This document shows, in pieces, positions 7,383 through 15,250 of a stretch of DNA of 38,673 nt. Below the pieces are notes generated by a model. That model was given only the letters and a program-made list of their open reading frames with translations. It was not told the DNA's origin and ran no database searches. Source of the stretch: JAGVSR01 sp031413815 (GTDB lineage: Bacteria > Pseudomonadota > Alphaproteobacteria > Rhizobiales > Hyphomicrobiaceae); NCBI GenBank assembly GCA_031413815.1, contig JANOFU010000049.1, positions 1 to 38,673 on the forward strand. Direction: 5' to 3'. How positions within the stretch are numbered: the first letter of the stretch is position 1; each line of letters opens with the position of its first letter. The translations under genes and the position numbers were made by a program.

Positions 7383-10300
7383 TCACGCCGTATCCGGCGC
7401 TCCATGAATGAGCAATTGCACGTTGCCGCCCGTGGCCGTGATGTCCGTTGAGCGCACGCGCTCTGTCGCAAACCGGACCAGATAATTCGGCCCCCCGGCC
7501 TTTGGGCCTGTCCCCGACAAACCCTCACCGCCGAACGGCTGCACGCCCGGAACCGCACCAATCTGGTTGCGGTTGACGTACAGATTGCCGACGCGCGCGT
7601 GCTCGGCCACGTAGGATGCCACCGTCTCGATGCGGCTGTGCAGGCCAAGCGTCAGCCCAAAGCCGCTCGCATTGATGGCGGACACAACCTTATCCAGCCC
7701 ACCACGGGGGAAGCGCACAATGTGCAGAATTGGTCCGAACACCTCCCGGTCGAGGATGTCCATCCGGTCGATTTCATACGCCGCTGGCGTGACAAACGTC
7801 CCCGCGCGGCACGGCTCCGGCAGCATCACATCAATCAATTCGCGTCCAACGCGTTGCATTTTCAGTTTGTGCGCCTCAAGCGCGTCTTGCGACGTTTCAT
7901 CGATCACGGGGCCGATATCCGTCGCATAGTCAAACGGATCGCCAGTCTGCAACTCAGCAATCGCGCCCGTCAACATGGCGGCCGTGCGCGTGGCAATCTC
8001 CTCCTGCACGAACAGCACACGCGCCGCCGAGCAGCGCTGCCCAGCGCTGTCGAAGGCGGAACTTACCGCGTCGCGCACGACTTGCTCGGGCAACGCGCTG
8101 CTGTCGGCGATCATCGCGTTGAGCCCGCCGGTTTCCGCGATGAACGGCACCATGCCGCCGGGCCGTTCAGCCAGCGCTTTCTGAATAGCCCGCGCTGTGT
8201 CATTCGACCCGGTGAATGCAATGCCCTTGATCCGCGGATCTTTGACCAAAGCAGCCCCAATGGTTCCGTTGCCCGGCAACAGATGCAGCACATCCTTGGG
8301 AATGCCCGCCTCATGCAGCAGCTGGGTTGCAAGAAACGCCACGATCGGCGTCTGTCCAGCGGGCTTGGCCAAAACCGGGTTACCCGCTGCCAGGGCCGCA
8401 CCCACCTGACCCACAAAGATCGCCAACGGGAAGTTCCAGGGCGCTATGCAGGCAAAGGGGCCACGCGCCCGCAACTCGATGCTGCTGTGCTCTCCTGTTG
8501 GACCTTTCAGGGTGACCGGATTGCTGAACAATCGCCGGGCTTCGAGCGCATAGTAGCGCAGAAAATCGGCCGCCTCGCGCACCTCGCCCAAAGCATTTGG
8601 CACCGTCTTGCCCGCTTCCCGCACGATGGCTGCGATCAGCTTGGCGCGATCCCGCTCGATCAAATCCGCCGCGGTCTCGAGCAGTTTCGCCCGCGCCGGT
8701 CCGCCCAGCCGGTCCCAACCATGAGCCGCAGCGATTGCCGATTGTACCGCAGCATCGGCCTGCTGCAGCGTCGCCACCCGCACTGTTCCCATGCGCTCGC
8801 GCCGGTCATGGGGGCAGATCGCGACTGAGGCCAAGGGTCCGCCTACGCTCGCTTCTCCTGCCACGATGGGACCAGCAGCAAACGGTGTGGCCAACGCCGC
8901 GTTGGCGTCGGCCAGCAGCGCGGACCGCACCGCATAGTCGGCCAGCGCAATGCCAGACGAGTTCTTGCGATCCGGCCAGTAAATTTCGCGCGGACGCACC
9001 AGAAGTTTCGGCGTTTCCCCGGCCACGCGTTCGCGTTCTGCCACTTCAACAGGGTCGCGGACGATGTGGGCTACGGGGGCCTCATCATCGGCCAGCCGGT
9101 TCACGAACGACGTGTTGGCGCCGTTCTCCAGCAGCCGCCGGACGAGATAACCGAGCAAGTCTTCATGGTCACCAACCGGCGCATAGATGCGGCACGGCTT
9201 GGCGTAATTGCCCGAGCCAACAACATCTTCGTAGATGGCTTCGCCCATCCCGTGCAGCCGCTGGAATTCGAACGATGTGCCACCTGCCGCGACCATGGCA
9301 GAGGCCAGCGTATGGGCGTTGTGAGTGGCGAACTGGCAATAGAACGCGCGCGGATCGCTGAGCATCAGCCGCATCGCAGCCAGGTACGACACGTCCGTGT
9401 GCAGCTTGCGGGTGAACACCGGATAATCCGGCAGCCCGCGCTCTTGCGACCATTTGATCTCGCTATCCCAATAGGCGCCCTTGACGAGGCGCACAGGGAT
9501 GCGTTTGCCCTCGCGTTCCGACAAACGCCGCAACCACCGCAGCACTGGGATGGCGCGCCGCCCGTAGGCCTGCACGGCGATGCCAAGCCCCTGCCAATTT
9601 CGGGTCGCGGTATGGCAAAACACTTCGCCGAAGATCAGCAGCGTCGGCTCCAGCCGGTCTTGCTCTTCGGCGTCAATCGTCAGCCCCAGCCCATGGGCTT
9701 GCGCCGCGTTCGCCAAGGCGAGAACCCGGGGGAGCAGCTCATTTTGCAGCCGCGCTTCCTTGCCAGCTTCAAAACGCGGATGCAGCGCCGACAGCTTTAC
9801 CGACAAGCCCGGCCGGTGCATCAGCGAATCGGCATGCACCGCTGGCATCGGGCCCGACGCTCTACCGATGGCCTCAGCGGCCGCCATGTAACGCTGGAAG
9901 TAGCGCTCGGCATCGGCCTCGGTCCGCGCCGCCTCGCCCAGCATATCGTAGGAGATCCGGTAGCCCTTTTGCTCGAAACTATGAGCGCGAGAGATTGCGT
10001 CTTTGATGGTGTGGCCAAGCACGAACTGATCGCCGAGCAGCTTCACAGCCTGGCGGATAGCACGCCGGATGACAGGCTCGCCCGAGCGCGCCACCAACCG
10101 CTTCAAGCTGTCGATCGGGTTGCCGGACTTGGCATCGCGCACTTTGACAATACGCCCGGTCAGCATCAGCCCCCAGGTCGAGGCATTGACCCATAAACTG
10201 TCCGAGTGTCCGCGATGGCGGTCCCACTGCCCGCCGGAAATCTTTTCGGCAATGAACGCGTCGGCGGTCTCAGCATCCGGAATGCGCAGCAACGCCTCCG

Positions 10301-10607
10301 CGAGGCACATCAAGATGATGCCTTCCTCATTCGACAAGCCATATTCGCGCATGAACGCATCGACGCCGCCGTGAGTGGCGCGGCTCAACCGGGCCGATTG
10401 CACGATGCGGCGCGCAATCTCTCCCGTGCGGCGGCGCTCGTCCTCGGTATAGACCGCGCGCTCGATCAATCCGCCGACAAGGCGCGTTTCGTCCATCAGA
10501 TGGTGGGCCGCAATCTCGTCAATCGAAGGAAGGCGGCCCGTGTTGGGGGGCCGGTGACCGGCGGCACCCGTTCCCGCTGTCTGGTTCGATTTGCGCAGCG
10601 CAACCAT
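7383..10607 (-). CDS. putA: PutA, bifunctional proline dehydrogenase / glutamate-semialdehyde dehydrogenase
   Basis: PutA oxidises proline to pyrroline-5-carboxylate with FAD at the membrane, then to glutamate with NAD. The proline dehydrogenase barrel spans about residues 190-490 and contains RLVKGAYWDSEIKW near residue 375. The aldehyde dehydrogenase domain spans about 560-1050, with general base Glu825 in AETGG and the catalytic cysteine Cys859 in AGQRCSAAR. The active-site ends FGPILHI and FGGEGLSGTGPKAGG are intact. At 1074 residues it is the short form without the N-terminal ribbon-helix-helix DNA-binding domain of enteric PutA, so it should be purely enzymatic. The ATG at 10607 follows a strong AGGGGGCGGA. 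The gene is monocistronic and divergent from panC. No PutR-type regulator is visible. Confidence 0.97.
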   Translation of the reverse strand: MVALRKSNQTAGTGAAGHRPPNTGRLPSIDEIAAHHLMDETRLVGGLIERAVYTEDERRRTGEIARRIVQSARLSRATHGGVDAFMREYGLSNEEGIILMCLAEALLRIPDAETADAFIAEKISGGQWDRHRGHSDSLWVNASTWGLMLTGRIVKVRDAKSGNPIDSLKRLVARSGEPVIRRAIRQAVKLLGDQFVLGHTIKDAISRAHSFEQKGYRISYDMLGEAARTEADAERYFQRYMAAAEAIGRASGPMPAVHADSLMHRPGLSVKLSALHPRFEAGKEARLQNELLPRVLALANAAQAHGLGLTIDAEEQDRLEPTLLIFGEVFCHTATRNWQGLGIAVQAYGRRAIPVLRWLRRLSEREGKRIPVRLVKGAYWDSEIKWSQERGLPDYPVFTRKLHTDVSYLAAMRLMLSDPRAFYCQFATHNAHTLASAMVAAGGTSFEFQRLHGMGEAIYEDVVGSGNYAKPCRIYAPVGDHEDLLGYLVRRLLENGANTSFVNRLADDEAPVAHIVRDPVEVAERERVAGETPKLLVRPREIYWPDRKNSSGIALADYAVRSALLADANAALATPFAAGPIVAGEASVGGPLASVAICPHDRRERMGTVRVATLQQADAAVQSAIAAAHGWDRLGGPARAKLLETAADLIERDRAKLIAAIVREAGKTVPNALGEVREAADFLRYYALEARRLFSNPVTLKGPTGEHSSIELRARGPFACIAPWNFPLAIFVGQVGAALAAGNPVLAKPAGQTPIVAFLATQLLHEAGIPKDVLHLLPGNGTIGAALVKDPRIKGIAFTGSNDTARAIQKALAERPGGMVPFIAETGGLNAMIADSSALPEQVVRDAVSSAFDSAGQRCSAARVLFVQEEIATRTAAMLTGAIAELQTGDPFDYATDIGPVIDETSQDALEAHKLKMQRVGRELIDVMLPEPCRAGTFVTPAAYEIDRMDILDREVFGPILHIVRFPRGGLDKVVSAINASGFGLTLGLHSRIETVASYVAEHARVGNLYVNRNQIGAVPGVQPFGGEGLSGTGPKAGGPNYLVRFATERVRSTDITATGGNVQLLIHGAPDTA

Positions 10608-10761
10608 TCCGCCCCCTGCTCGTCCGCCGGATGATGGCGATTCGCGTCATCCGCCATCGTATCAGATTGGTGGCACGCCCGCGCTCCACAAGCCCGGTCC
10701 ATGAACAGCTCTTGACGCCCCGGCCGCGGGCGATGAGGTTGCGCAGTAGCACGTTCGGGAA

Positions 10762-11643
10762 ATGCCCCGGCTCGCGAGGACACCGTTGGCGCTCACATCT
10801 AAACCCAAGATTGTAAGAACGGTGCCCGCGCTCCGCAAGGCCGTTGCGGCCTGGCGGGCGGCTGATGAAAGCGTCGCACTCGTGCCGACCATGGGCGCAT
10901 TGCACGAGGGGCACGTGGCGCTGGTGCGTCTGGCGAAGAAAAAAGCCGCGCGCGCGGTCGTGTCGATTTTCGTCAACCCAACGCAATTTGCTGCCACCGA
11001 TGACTTGTCGCGTTACCCGCGAGATGAAGCCGGCGATCTATCAAAGCTCGCCAGCGTTGGCGCGGATCTGATCTGGGCGCCCACGTTTGAAGTGATGTAC
11101 CCAGACGGCTTTGCCACTCAGATTGTTCCGGCCGGTGCCGCTCTGCCACTCGAAGGCGAGTGCCGCCCCGGCCATTTCGCCGGTGTGGCGACGGTGTGCT
11201 GCAAACTGTTTTCGCAGGTCACACCGGACCTCGCCGTGTTCGGCGAGAAGGACTACCAGCAGCTGTGCGTCATCCGCCAACTGGTGCGCGATCTCAATTT
11301 GCCGCTCAGCATCCTCGCCATGCCGACGTCGCGCGAAAAAGACGGCCTCGCGCGGTCGTCTCGCAATGTCTATCTCACCCCGGAGCAGCGGCAGGCGGCC
11401 CCTGCTCTCCACCGCGCCATCAAGGGCATCGCGGCCATCGCCGCGACCGGAGGCTTGATCAATAAGGCCATCGATGTCGCTCAGCGCGATCTCCTCGAAG
11501 CAGGCTTTTCCAAGATCGACTACATCGCCGTGCGCGACGCAGACACGCTGGCGCCGTGGGAGCCGAAGTCCCGCCGGCCAGTGCGCGTTCTCGCGGCCGG
11601 TTGGTTGGGCAAAACGCGGTTGATTGATAATGTTGCCGCATAA
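10762..11643 (+). CDS. panC: PanC, pantothenate synthetase
   Basis: PanC condenses pantoate and beta-alanine with ATP to make pantothenate, the coenzyme A precursor, in the cytoplasm. The 293-residue product has the nucleotidyl-transferase motif MGALHEGH near residue 46, and FVNPTQF, FGEKDYQQLCVIR and DGLARSSRNVYLTPEQR. The last is usually DGLAMSSRN, so there is an Arg for Met change. Length is normal for the family. The ATG at 10762 has only a weak GGGAA upstream; a TTG at 10786 is an alternative start. panB is not adjacent. A perfect palindrome (11647-11681) follows the stop codon directly. Confidence 0.95.
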   Translation: MPRLARTPLALTSKPKIVRTVPALRKAVAAWRAADESVALVPTMGALHEGHVALVRLAKKKAARAVVSIFVNPTQFAATDDLSRYPRDEAGDLSKLASVGADLIWAPTFEVMYPDGFATQIVPAGAALPLEGECRPGHFAGVATVCCKLFSQVTPDLAVFGEKDYQQLCVIRQLVRDLNLPLSILAMPTSREKDGLARSSRNVYLTPEQRQAAPALHRAIKGIAAIAATGGLINKAIDVAQRDLLEAGFSKIDYIAVRDADTLAPWEPKSRRPVRVLAAGWLGKTRLIDNVAA

Positions 11644-11646
11644 ACT

Positions 11647-11681
11647 TGGTGTCAGACACCACTGAGAGGTGTCTGACACCA
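11647..11681. repeat. REP-like palindrome A
   Basis: A perfect 14-base inverted repeat (TGGTGTCAGACACC and its complement) with a 7-base loop starts 3 bases after the panC stop. Each arm is itself nearly palindromic (GTGTCAGACAC). The core resembles the GGTCAGGCAC arms of the two larger repeats at 12.1 and 12.7 kb. It may end panC transcription, though there is no T-run. Confidence 0.7.
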
Positions 11682-11725
11682 GATCTGACAAGAAAGACGC
11701 CACTTCACAAGGATACAGCTAAGCT

Positions 11726-12127
11726 ATGGATGTTCCAAAACCCGAAAAGCCTGGCGCTCTGGTCAGCAAGGTTATTCATCAAACTGAGAATGCCTTTCTC
11801 CTGGTCATCGGGCTCTTCACAATCGTCGCGATGTGCCAAGAGATTTACACAATCGTTCAAGGCCGCACGGTTGCTCTGAAAGACCTGCTGTTGATGTTCA
11901 TCTATGTCGAGGTGCTGGCCATGGTCGGCGTCTATTACGACAGTAAGAAAATCCCGATCACGCTGCCGCTGTTCATTGCCATCACGGCGCTGGCGCGGCT
12001 CGTCATTCTGCAAGGCAAAGACCAGCCGCCCGTCAACCTGCTCTATGAAAGCGGCGCGATCCTGATCCTGGCCGCGGCGTGCGTTGTGATCAACTACCAG
12101 CCAAACAAAGACGTGGCATCGAAGTAA
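11726..12127 (+). CDS. PsiE-family small membrane protein
   Basis: The 133-residue product has about four membrane segments (FLLVIGLFTIVAM; LLLMFIYVEVLAMVGVY; LPLFIAITALARLVIL; SGAILILAAACVVI). It carries the family signature MFIYVEVLAMV followed by IPITLPLFIAITALARL, as in PsiE (phosphate-starvation-inducible protein E). The molecular function of the family is not established. The ATG at 11726 has AAGGAT about 12 bases upstream. It lies between REP-like repeats A and B and has no obvious operon partner. I see no Pho box. Confidence 0.8.
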   Translation: MDVPKPEKPGALVSKVIHQTENAFLLVIGLFTIVAMCQEIYTIVQGRTVALKDLLLMFIYVEVLAMVGVYYDSKKIPITLPLFIAITALARLVILQGKDQPPVNLLYESGAILILAAACVVINYQPNKDVASK

Positions 12128-12130
12128 TCC

Positions 12131-12218
12131 CGAACGGGGTCAGGCACTCTGACCTGCTTCTCATGCGCGAAGCTGCCCGCGACGTGCCTGACCCCGCTGC
12201 GCATGACCCCGCTGCGCA
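12131..12218. repeat. REP-like palindromic repeat B
   Basis: A 13-base perfect inverted repeat (CGGGGTCAGGCAC at 12135-12147, complement at 12184-12196) has a 36-base loop. The right arm is followed by a second copy of TGACCCCGCTGCGCA, so this 15-base unit is in direct tandem (12189-12203 and 12204-12218). It starts 3 bases after the psiE-like stop and lies between two convergent genes. The architecture is the same as in repeat C. Confidence 0.8.
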
Positions 12219-12246
12219 CGGCCAATCGCTGCACGCCGTCGCGGAC

Positions 12247-12504
12247 CTACGCCGCTTCCAGACGGGCGAGTTCCGTCTCGAATTCAAACCGCAGCTGCCG
12301 CGCCTCGTCTTCGGGCAGCCAATTGGTCATCTGCGGGAAAACGAGCTTCCAATATGCGACCTTGTTTGACGGCCACGGCATGACGGTCGCGCTCCGCGCC
12401 TGATCGAGGACTTTGGTCACTTCGGCGCGCACTTTTTCGAGTGTTGGCGCATACGACTGCGGCGGCGGCGCGCCGAACATGTCGGGCTGAGTGGGGCTGG
12501 CCAT
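12247..12504 (-). CDS. Conserved hypothetical protein, 85 residues
   Basis: I do not recognise a named family, but the sequence looks like a real cytoplasmic protein. It has an N-terminal TQPDMFGAPPP stretch, an amphipathic helix (KVRAEVTKVLDQARSA), a Trp/Pro-rich middle (VMPWPSNKVAYWKLVFPQM) and an acidic helix (PEDEARQLRFEFETELARL). Short proteins with this TQPDMFG and MTNWLPEDEA pattern are, as far as I recall, widespread in Rhizobiales. No ribosome-binding site is clear before the ATG at 12504. The broken small gene at 12586-12825 lies upstream on the same strand. Confidence 0.7.
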   Translation of the reverse strand: MASPTQPDMFGAPPPQSYAPTLEKVRAEVTKVLDQARSATVMPWPSNKVAYWKLVFPQMTNWLPEDEARQLRFEFETELARLEAA

Positions 12505-12585
12505 GCGAGGTCCGGGTGCGGCTACGAATCACTTAGATAATGCGCGAGACACCGATTCGGTGCGAGGCAGGGATCAGCGTTTTCC

Positions 12586-12825
12586 TCAGTCTGCGTCGGC
12601 AGCGTCCGGCGCTGTCAGTGCCCCGGCGGCGGTCAGTAGTGCGTTGTCGATCAACTCTCCGGCGAGAATGGCGTCGAGCAGCGCGGCCTGCGCCGGTTCG
12701 AGCGCGACGAGGCGGCCCAACACAGGTCCACGAACGGGGTCAGGCACATCGAAACGTCACGCATCCGCGACGCACCCCACGACGTGCCTGACCCCGTTGC
12801 GCAATTCTGGCGTATTGACCGCCAT
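12586..12825 (-). pseudogene. Small gene apparently broken by REP-like repeat C
   Basis: An ATG at 12825, after a close AAGGGT, opens MAVNTPELR and then runs into repeat C, where it meets a TGA. In the same frame beyond the repeat, 46 codons read as credible protein (GPVLGRLVALEPAQAALLDA, continuing with ILAGELIDNALLTAAGAL) to a TGA at 12586-12588. Removing about the length of the repeat would join the two parts in frame. The current downstream frame could restart at a GTG inside the repeat arm (12747, 53 residues). I do not recognise the family. Confidence 0.4.
12731..12798. repeat. REP-like palindromic repeat C
   Basis: A perfect 15-base inverted repeat (AACGGGGTCAGGCAC at 12733-12747, complement at 12784-12798) has a 36-base loop. 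It shares the left flank CGAACGGGGTCAGGCAC and the right arm with repeat B, and arm spacing is the same. The loops are only partly similar. It sits inside a small reading frame on the minus strand. Confidence 0.8.
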
Positions 12826-12910
12826 ACCCTTAACCACACCCACAAAATTCTCCACTCCTTCTCCGAACCCACTTATCCCCGCGCACCGCCGCCCGAGTAG
12901 TCTCGCCGCA

Positions 12911-13205
12911 TCCTGCTTCAAGAGGGATGCTGCTCGAGAGGCGTTTTGTCAGTGTGAAGCAGGAGATGGGTTCCGTCGGCGGGTGTTACGCACACGCGCG
13001 GGCGGGAGGCTCAGTTCGTCCACCCGGTGCAAGTCCGGGAAGCGGGGAAACCGCGTAACGGCCGAGCTTAGGCCCAAAATCCTGTCGCGGGGCGGCTCGC
13101 TGCCGAACCGATTTCACTAATGCCCAGTGCGGCCGCCGGCCGCCCCGCCCCCTCGTGTCATCACACGGGGGAATTTGAAAAAACCACAGGAGCCTGAGAC
13201 CCGCC
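12911..13205 (+). promoter_or_regulatory. Structured leader resembling a diverged cobalamin (B12) riboswitch
   Basis: Cobalamin riboswitch landmarks occur here in the right order. There is a hairpin CCCGG-TGCAAGT-CCGGG (13023-13039), matching the GTGCRARTC core loop. A GCGTAACGG segment follows (13053-13061). Next is a CACT/AGTG hairpin (13115-13129), like the CACTG element. The end, AGCCTGAGACCCGCC (13191-13205), is like the B12 box. There is also a 10-base helix (12911-12920 with 12955-12964), a GCGGCC-GCC-GGCCGC hairpin (13129-13143) and a CCCCC/GGGGG hairpin (13148-13171). GGCGGGT (12978-12984) can pair with ACCCGCC just before the ATG at 13206. The canonical CCCGCAACTGT and GGGAAGG boxes are poorly kept, so it may be a variant, a decayed copy or another structured RNA. 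Confidence 0.5.
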
Positions 13206-13457
13206 ATGCCACGCTCGACTTGTAGATCCCGCTCAAATCAACGCACCTATTCCGACTGGCAATCGGTTCGACCGCCACTTCCCACCAGTCCGCTGTCAAC
13301 AAAACGGGTGGAGCGCGCCTACCGCCGCCTTCTGCGGGCGCAGCTTCGGGCGCTCGAAGTATTGGCGCATTCCGCCGCGGCTGCCTGCCGGACACCGCAA
13401 GCGAAACCGGCAGGAAAGGGCACGACCGTCAACAAGCGGAAAACGCCCTCAAGTTAG
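13206..13457 (+). CDS. Hypothetical 83-residue basic protein behind the riboswitch-like leader
   Basis: I do not recognise this product. It is basic, with an Arg/Ser-rich start (MPRSTCRSRS), a predicted helix (RVERAYRRLLRAQLRALEVL) and a Lys/Pro-rich end. There is no signal peptide or membrane segment. The ATG follows the B12-box-like sequence directly. The AGGAG at 13188-13192 is 13 bases upstream, a long spacing, and would be affected by folding of the leader. It is convergent with pccB. It may be a short regulatory ORF, a remnant of the gene once controlled by the riboswitch, or not translated. Confidence 0.4.
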   Translation: MPRSTCRSRSNQRTYSDWQSVRPPLPTSPLSTKRVERAYRRLLRAQLRALEVLAHSAAAACRTPQAKPAGKGTTVNKRKTPSS

Positions 13458-13518
13458 TTCGCCCGAAGGGCAAGATCCCGACCGGGCGACGGCGCGAGCG
13501 CCGCCCCCGCGGAGGGCC

Positions 13519-13546
13519 AGCTCAATCGCGCATACGCGATTGAGCT
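13519..13546. terminator. Strong hairpin between convergent transcripts
   Basis: A perfect 12-base-pair stem (AGCTCAATCGCG / CGCGATTGAGCT) has a CATA loop and is partly extended by flanking GGCC words. It lies 18 bases beyond the pccB stop and 61 bases beyond the small plus-strand ORF. It has no T-run in either direction, so it may act as a processing or Rho-assisted end for both transcripts. The preceding 13458-13518 stretch holds several GC-rich hairpins and no gene. Confidence 0.5.
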
Positions 13547-13564
13547 ATCGGGCCCGTGAGCGAA

Positions 13565-15097
13565 TCAGAGCGGAATATTGTCGTGCTTCTTCCAGGGATT
13601 TTCGAGCGTCTTATTGCGCAGCATGTTGAGCGAGCGGCAGATGCGGCGGCGGGTGCCGTGTGGCAGGATCACTTCGTCAATGTAGCCGCGTTCGGCCGCC
13701 ACGAACGGGTTGGCGAAGCGCTCCTGATACTCATCAATGCGCGCTTTGATTTTGACGGGGTCGGCGAGGTCGGCGCGGTACAAAATCTCGGCCGCGCCCT
13801 TGGCACCCATCACTGCGATCTCTGCCGTCGGCCACGCAGCGTTGAGGTCGCCGCGGATGTGCTTGGAGCTCATCACGTCGTAGGCGCCGCCGTAGGCCTT
13901 GCGAGTGATGACCGTGATCTTCGGCACCGTCGCCTCAGCATAGGCAAACAGCAGCTTTGCGCCGTGCTTGATCAGCCCGCCGTACTCTTGCGCGGTGCCC
14001 GGCAGGAAGCCCGGCACATCGACAAACGTCACGATCGGAATTTCAAAGCAATCGCAGAACCGGACAAAGCGCGCGGCCTTGCGCGACGCGTCACTGTCGA
14101 GGACGCCAGCCAGCATCATCGGCTGGTTGGCGACGATGCCGACCGTGCGGCCTTCCATGCGAGCAAAGCCGGTGATGATGTTCTTGGCGTAGGGACCCTG
14201 GATCTCGAAGAAATCTGCTTCATCGACGACCTTCAGGATCAGCTCCTTCATGTCGTAGGGCTTGTTGGGATTGTCAGGGATCAGTGTGTCGAGCGAACGA
14301 TCCTCGCGGTCGGCCGAATCGCGCGTCGGAAGGAATGGCACGCCCGACTTGTTGTTCGACGGCAGGAAATCCATCAGGCGGCGCATCTGCAGCAGCGTCT
14401 CAATGTCATTTTCGTACGAGCCATCGGCGACCGACGACTTGGACGTGTGAACTTTCGCACCGCCCAACTCCTCGGCCGTCACCGTTTCGTTGGTCACGGA
14501 CTTCACGACATCCGGGCCGGTGACGAACATATAGCTTGTGTCGCGCACCATGAAGATGAAGTCGGTCATGGCCGGCGAATAAACGTCGCCGCCTGCGCAC
14601 GGGCCCATGATGACGGAGATCTGCGGGACAACGCCCGAGGCCATGACATTGCGCGTGAACACTTCGCCATAGCCGCCGAGCGCATCGACGCCTTCCTGAA
14701 TGCGCGCGCCACCCGCGTCGAACAGACCGATGATCGGCGCGCGGTTCTTGAGCGCCATATCCTGGATCTTGGTCATCTTGCGGGCGTGGCTCTCCGACAG
14801 GGAGCCGCCGAGCACCGTGAAGTCCTTGGCGAACACGTACACCACGCGGCCGTTGATGGTACCCCAGCCGGTGACGACGCCATCGCCGGGCGTCTTGTTC
14901 TTTTCCATACCGAACTCAGTACAGCGATGCTCCACGAAGGTGTCGAACTCTTCAAACGAGTTCTCGTCCATCAAAAGCTCGATGCGTTCGCGGGCCGTCA
15001 GCTTGCCCTTGGCATGCTGGGCATCGATGCGAACCTGTCCGCCGCCCAGGCGGGCGTTGTCGCGGCGGCGCTCAAGCTCTTCAATGACGGTCTTCAT
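13565..15097 (-). CDS. pccB: PccB, propionyl-CoA carboxylase beta chain (carboxyltransferase)
   Basis: This subunit transfers the carboxyl group from biotin to propionyl-CoA, giving methylmalonyl-CoA, which enters central metabolism through the B12-dependent mutase. The 510-residue length is typical. Carboxyltransferase features are present: GKLTARERIELLMD near the start, oxyanion-hole glycines in GGARIQEGVDALGGYGEVF, then MGPCAGGDVYSPAMTDFIFM, and in the C half DVPGFLPGTAQEYGGLIKHG and TRKAYGGAYDVMSSKH. The ATG at 15097 has AGGGAC 9 bases upstream; the frame above it is not protein-like. The biotin-carrying alpha chain and the mutase are not in the window. It is followed by a strong hairpin and converges with the riboswitch-led ORF. 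Confidence 0.95.
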   Translation of the reverse strand: MKTVIEELERRRDNARLGGGQVRIDAQHAKGKLTARERIELLMDENSFEEFDTFVEHRCTEFGMEKNKTPGDGVVTGWGTINGRVVYVFAKDFTVLGGSLSESHARKMTKIQDMALKNRAPIIGLFDAGGARIQEGVDALGGYGEVFTRNVMASGVVPQISVIMGPCAGGDVYSPAMTDFIFMVRDTSYMFVTGPDVVKSVTNETVTAEELGGAKVHTSKSSVADGSYENDIETLLQMRRLMDFLPSNNKSGVPFLPTRDSADREDRSLDTLIPDNPNKPYDMKELILKVVDEADFFEIQGPYAKNIITGFARMEGRTVGIVANQPMMLAGVLDSDASRKAARFVRFCDCFEIPIVTFVDVPGFLPGTAQEYGGLIKHGAKLLFAYAEATVPKITVITRKAYGGAYDVMSSKHIRGDLNAAWPTAEIAVMGAKGAAEILYRADLADPVKIKARIDEYQERFANPFVAAERGYIDEVILPHGTRRRICRSLNMLRNKTLENPWKKHDNIPL

Positions 15098-15250
15098 GAA
15101 AAAAAGTCCCTGTCCCGGCGGTGGTCGGATGGATGCCGCGTGGGATAGCACAGGCGGCCTCAAGGGCCAACGGCTTGACGGGTTGCTGGAGCAGCACGGG
15201 ATGCCGCACTTCGGGCCGTTAACCGGATGGCAGCGCGGCGAAACCGGCGC

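Noticed and set aside
9066..10196. Long plus-strand frame opposite putA
   Set aside because: putA shows all catalytic motifs over the same bases; the opposite frame has high Arg, His and Gln content typical of antisense frames in GC-rich DNA.
12911..13205. RNase P RNA or tmRNA in the structured region
   Set aside because: The conserved RNase P GAGGAAAGTCC core and the tmRNA tag region are absent, whereas cobalamin-riboswitch landmarks occur in order.
13556..15148. Long plus-strand frame of about 530 codons opposite pccB
   Set aside because: It is the shadow of pccB, which has complete carboxyltransferase motifs. The opposite product is rich in His, Asp and Arg and matches no family pattern.
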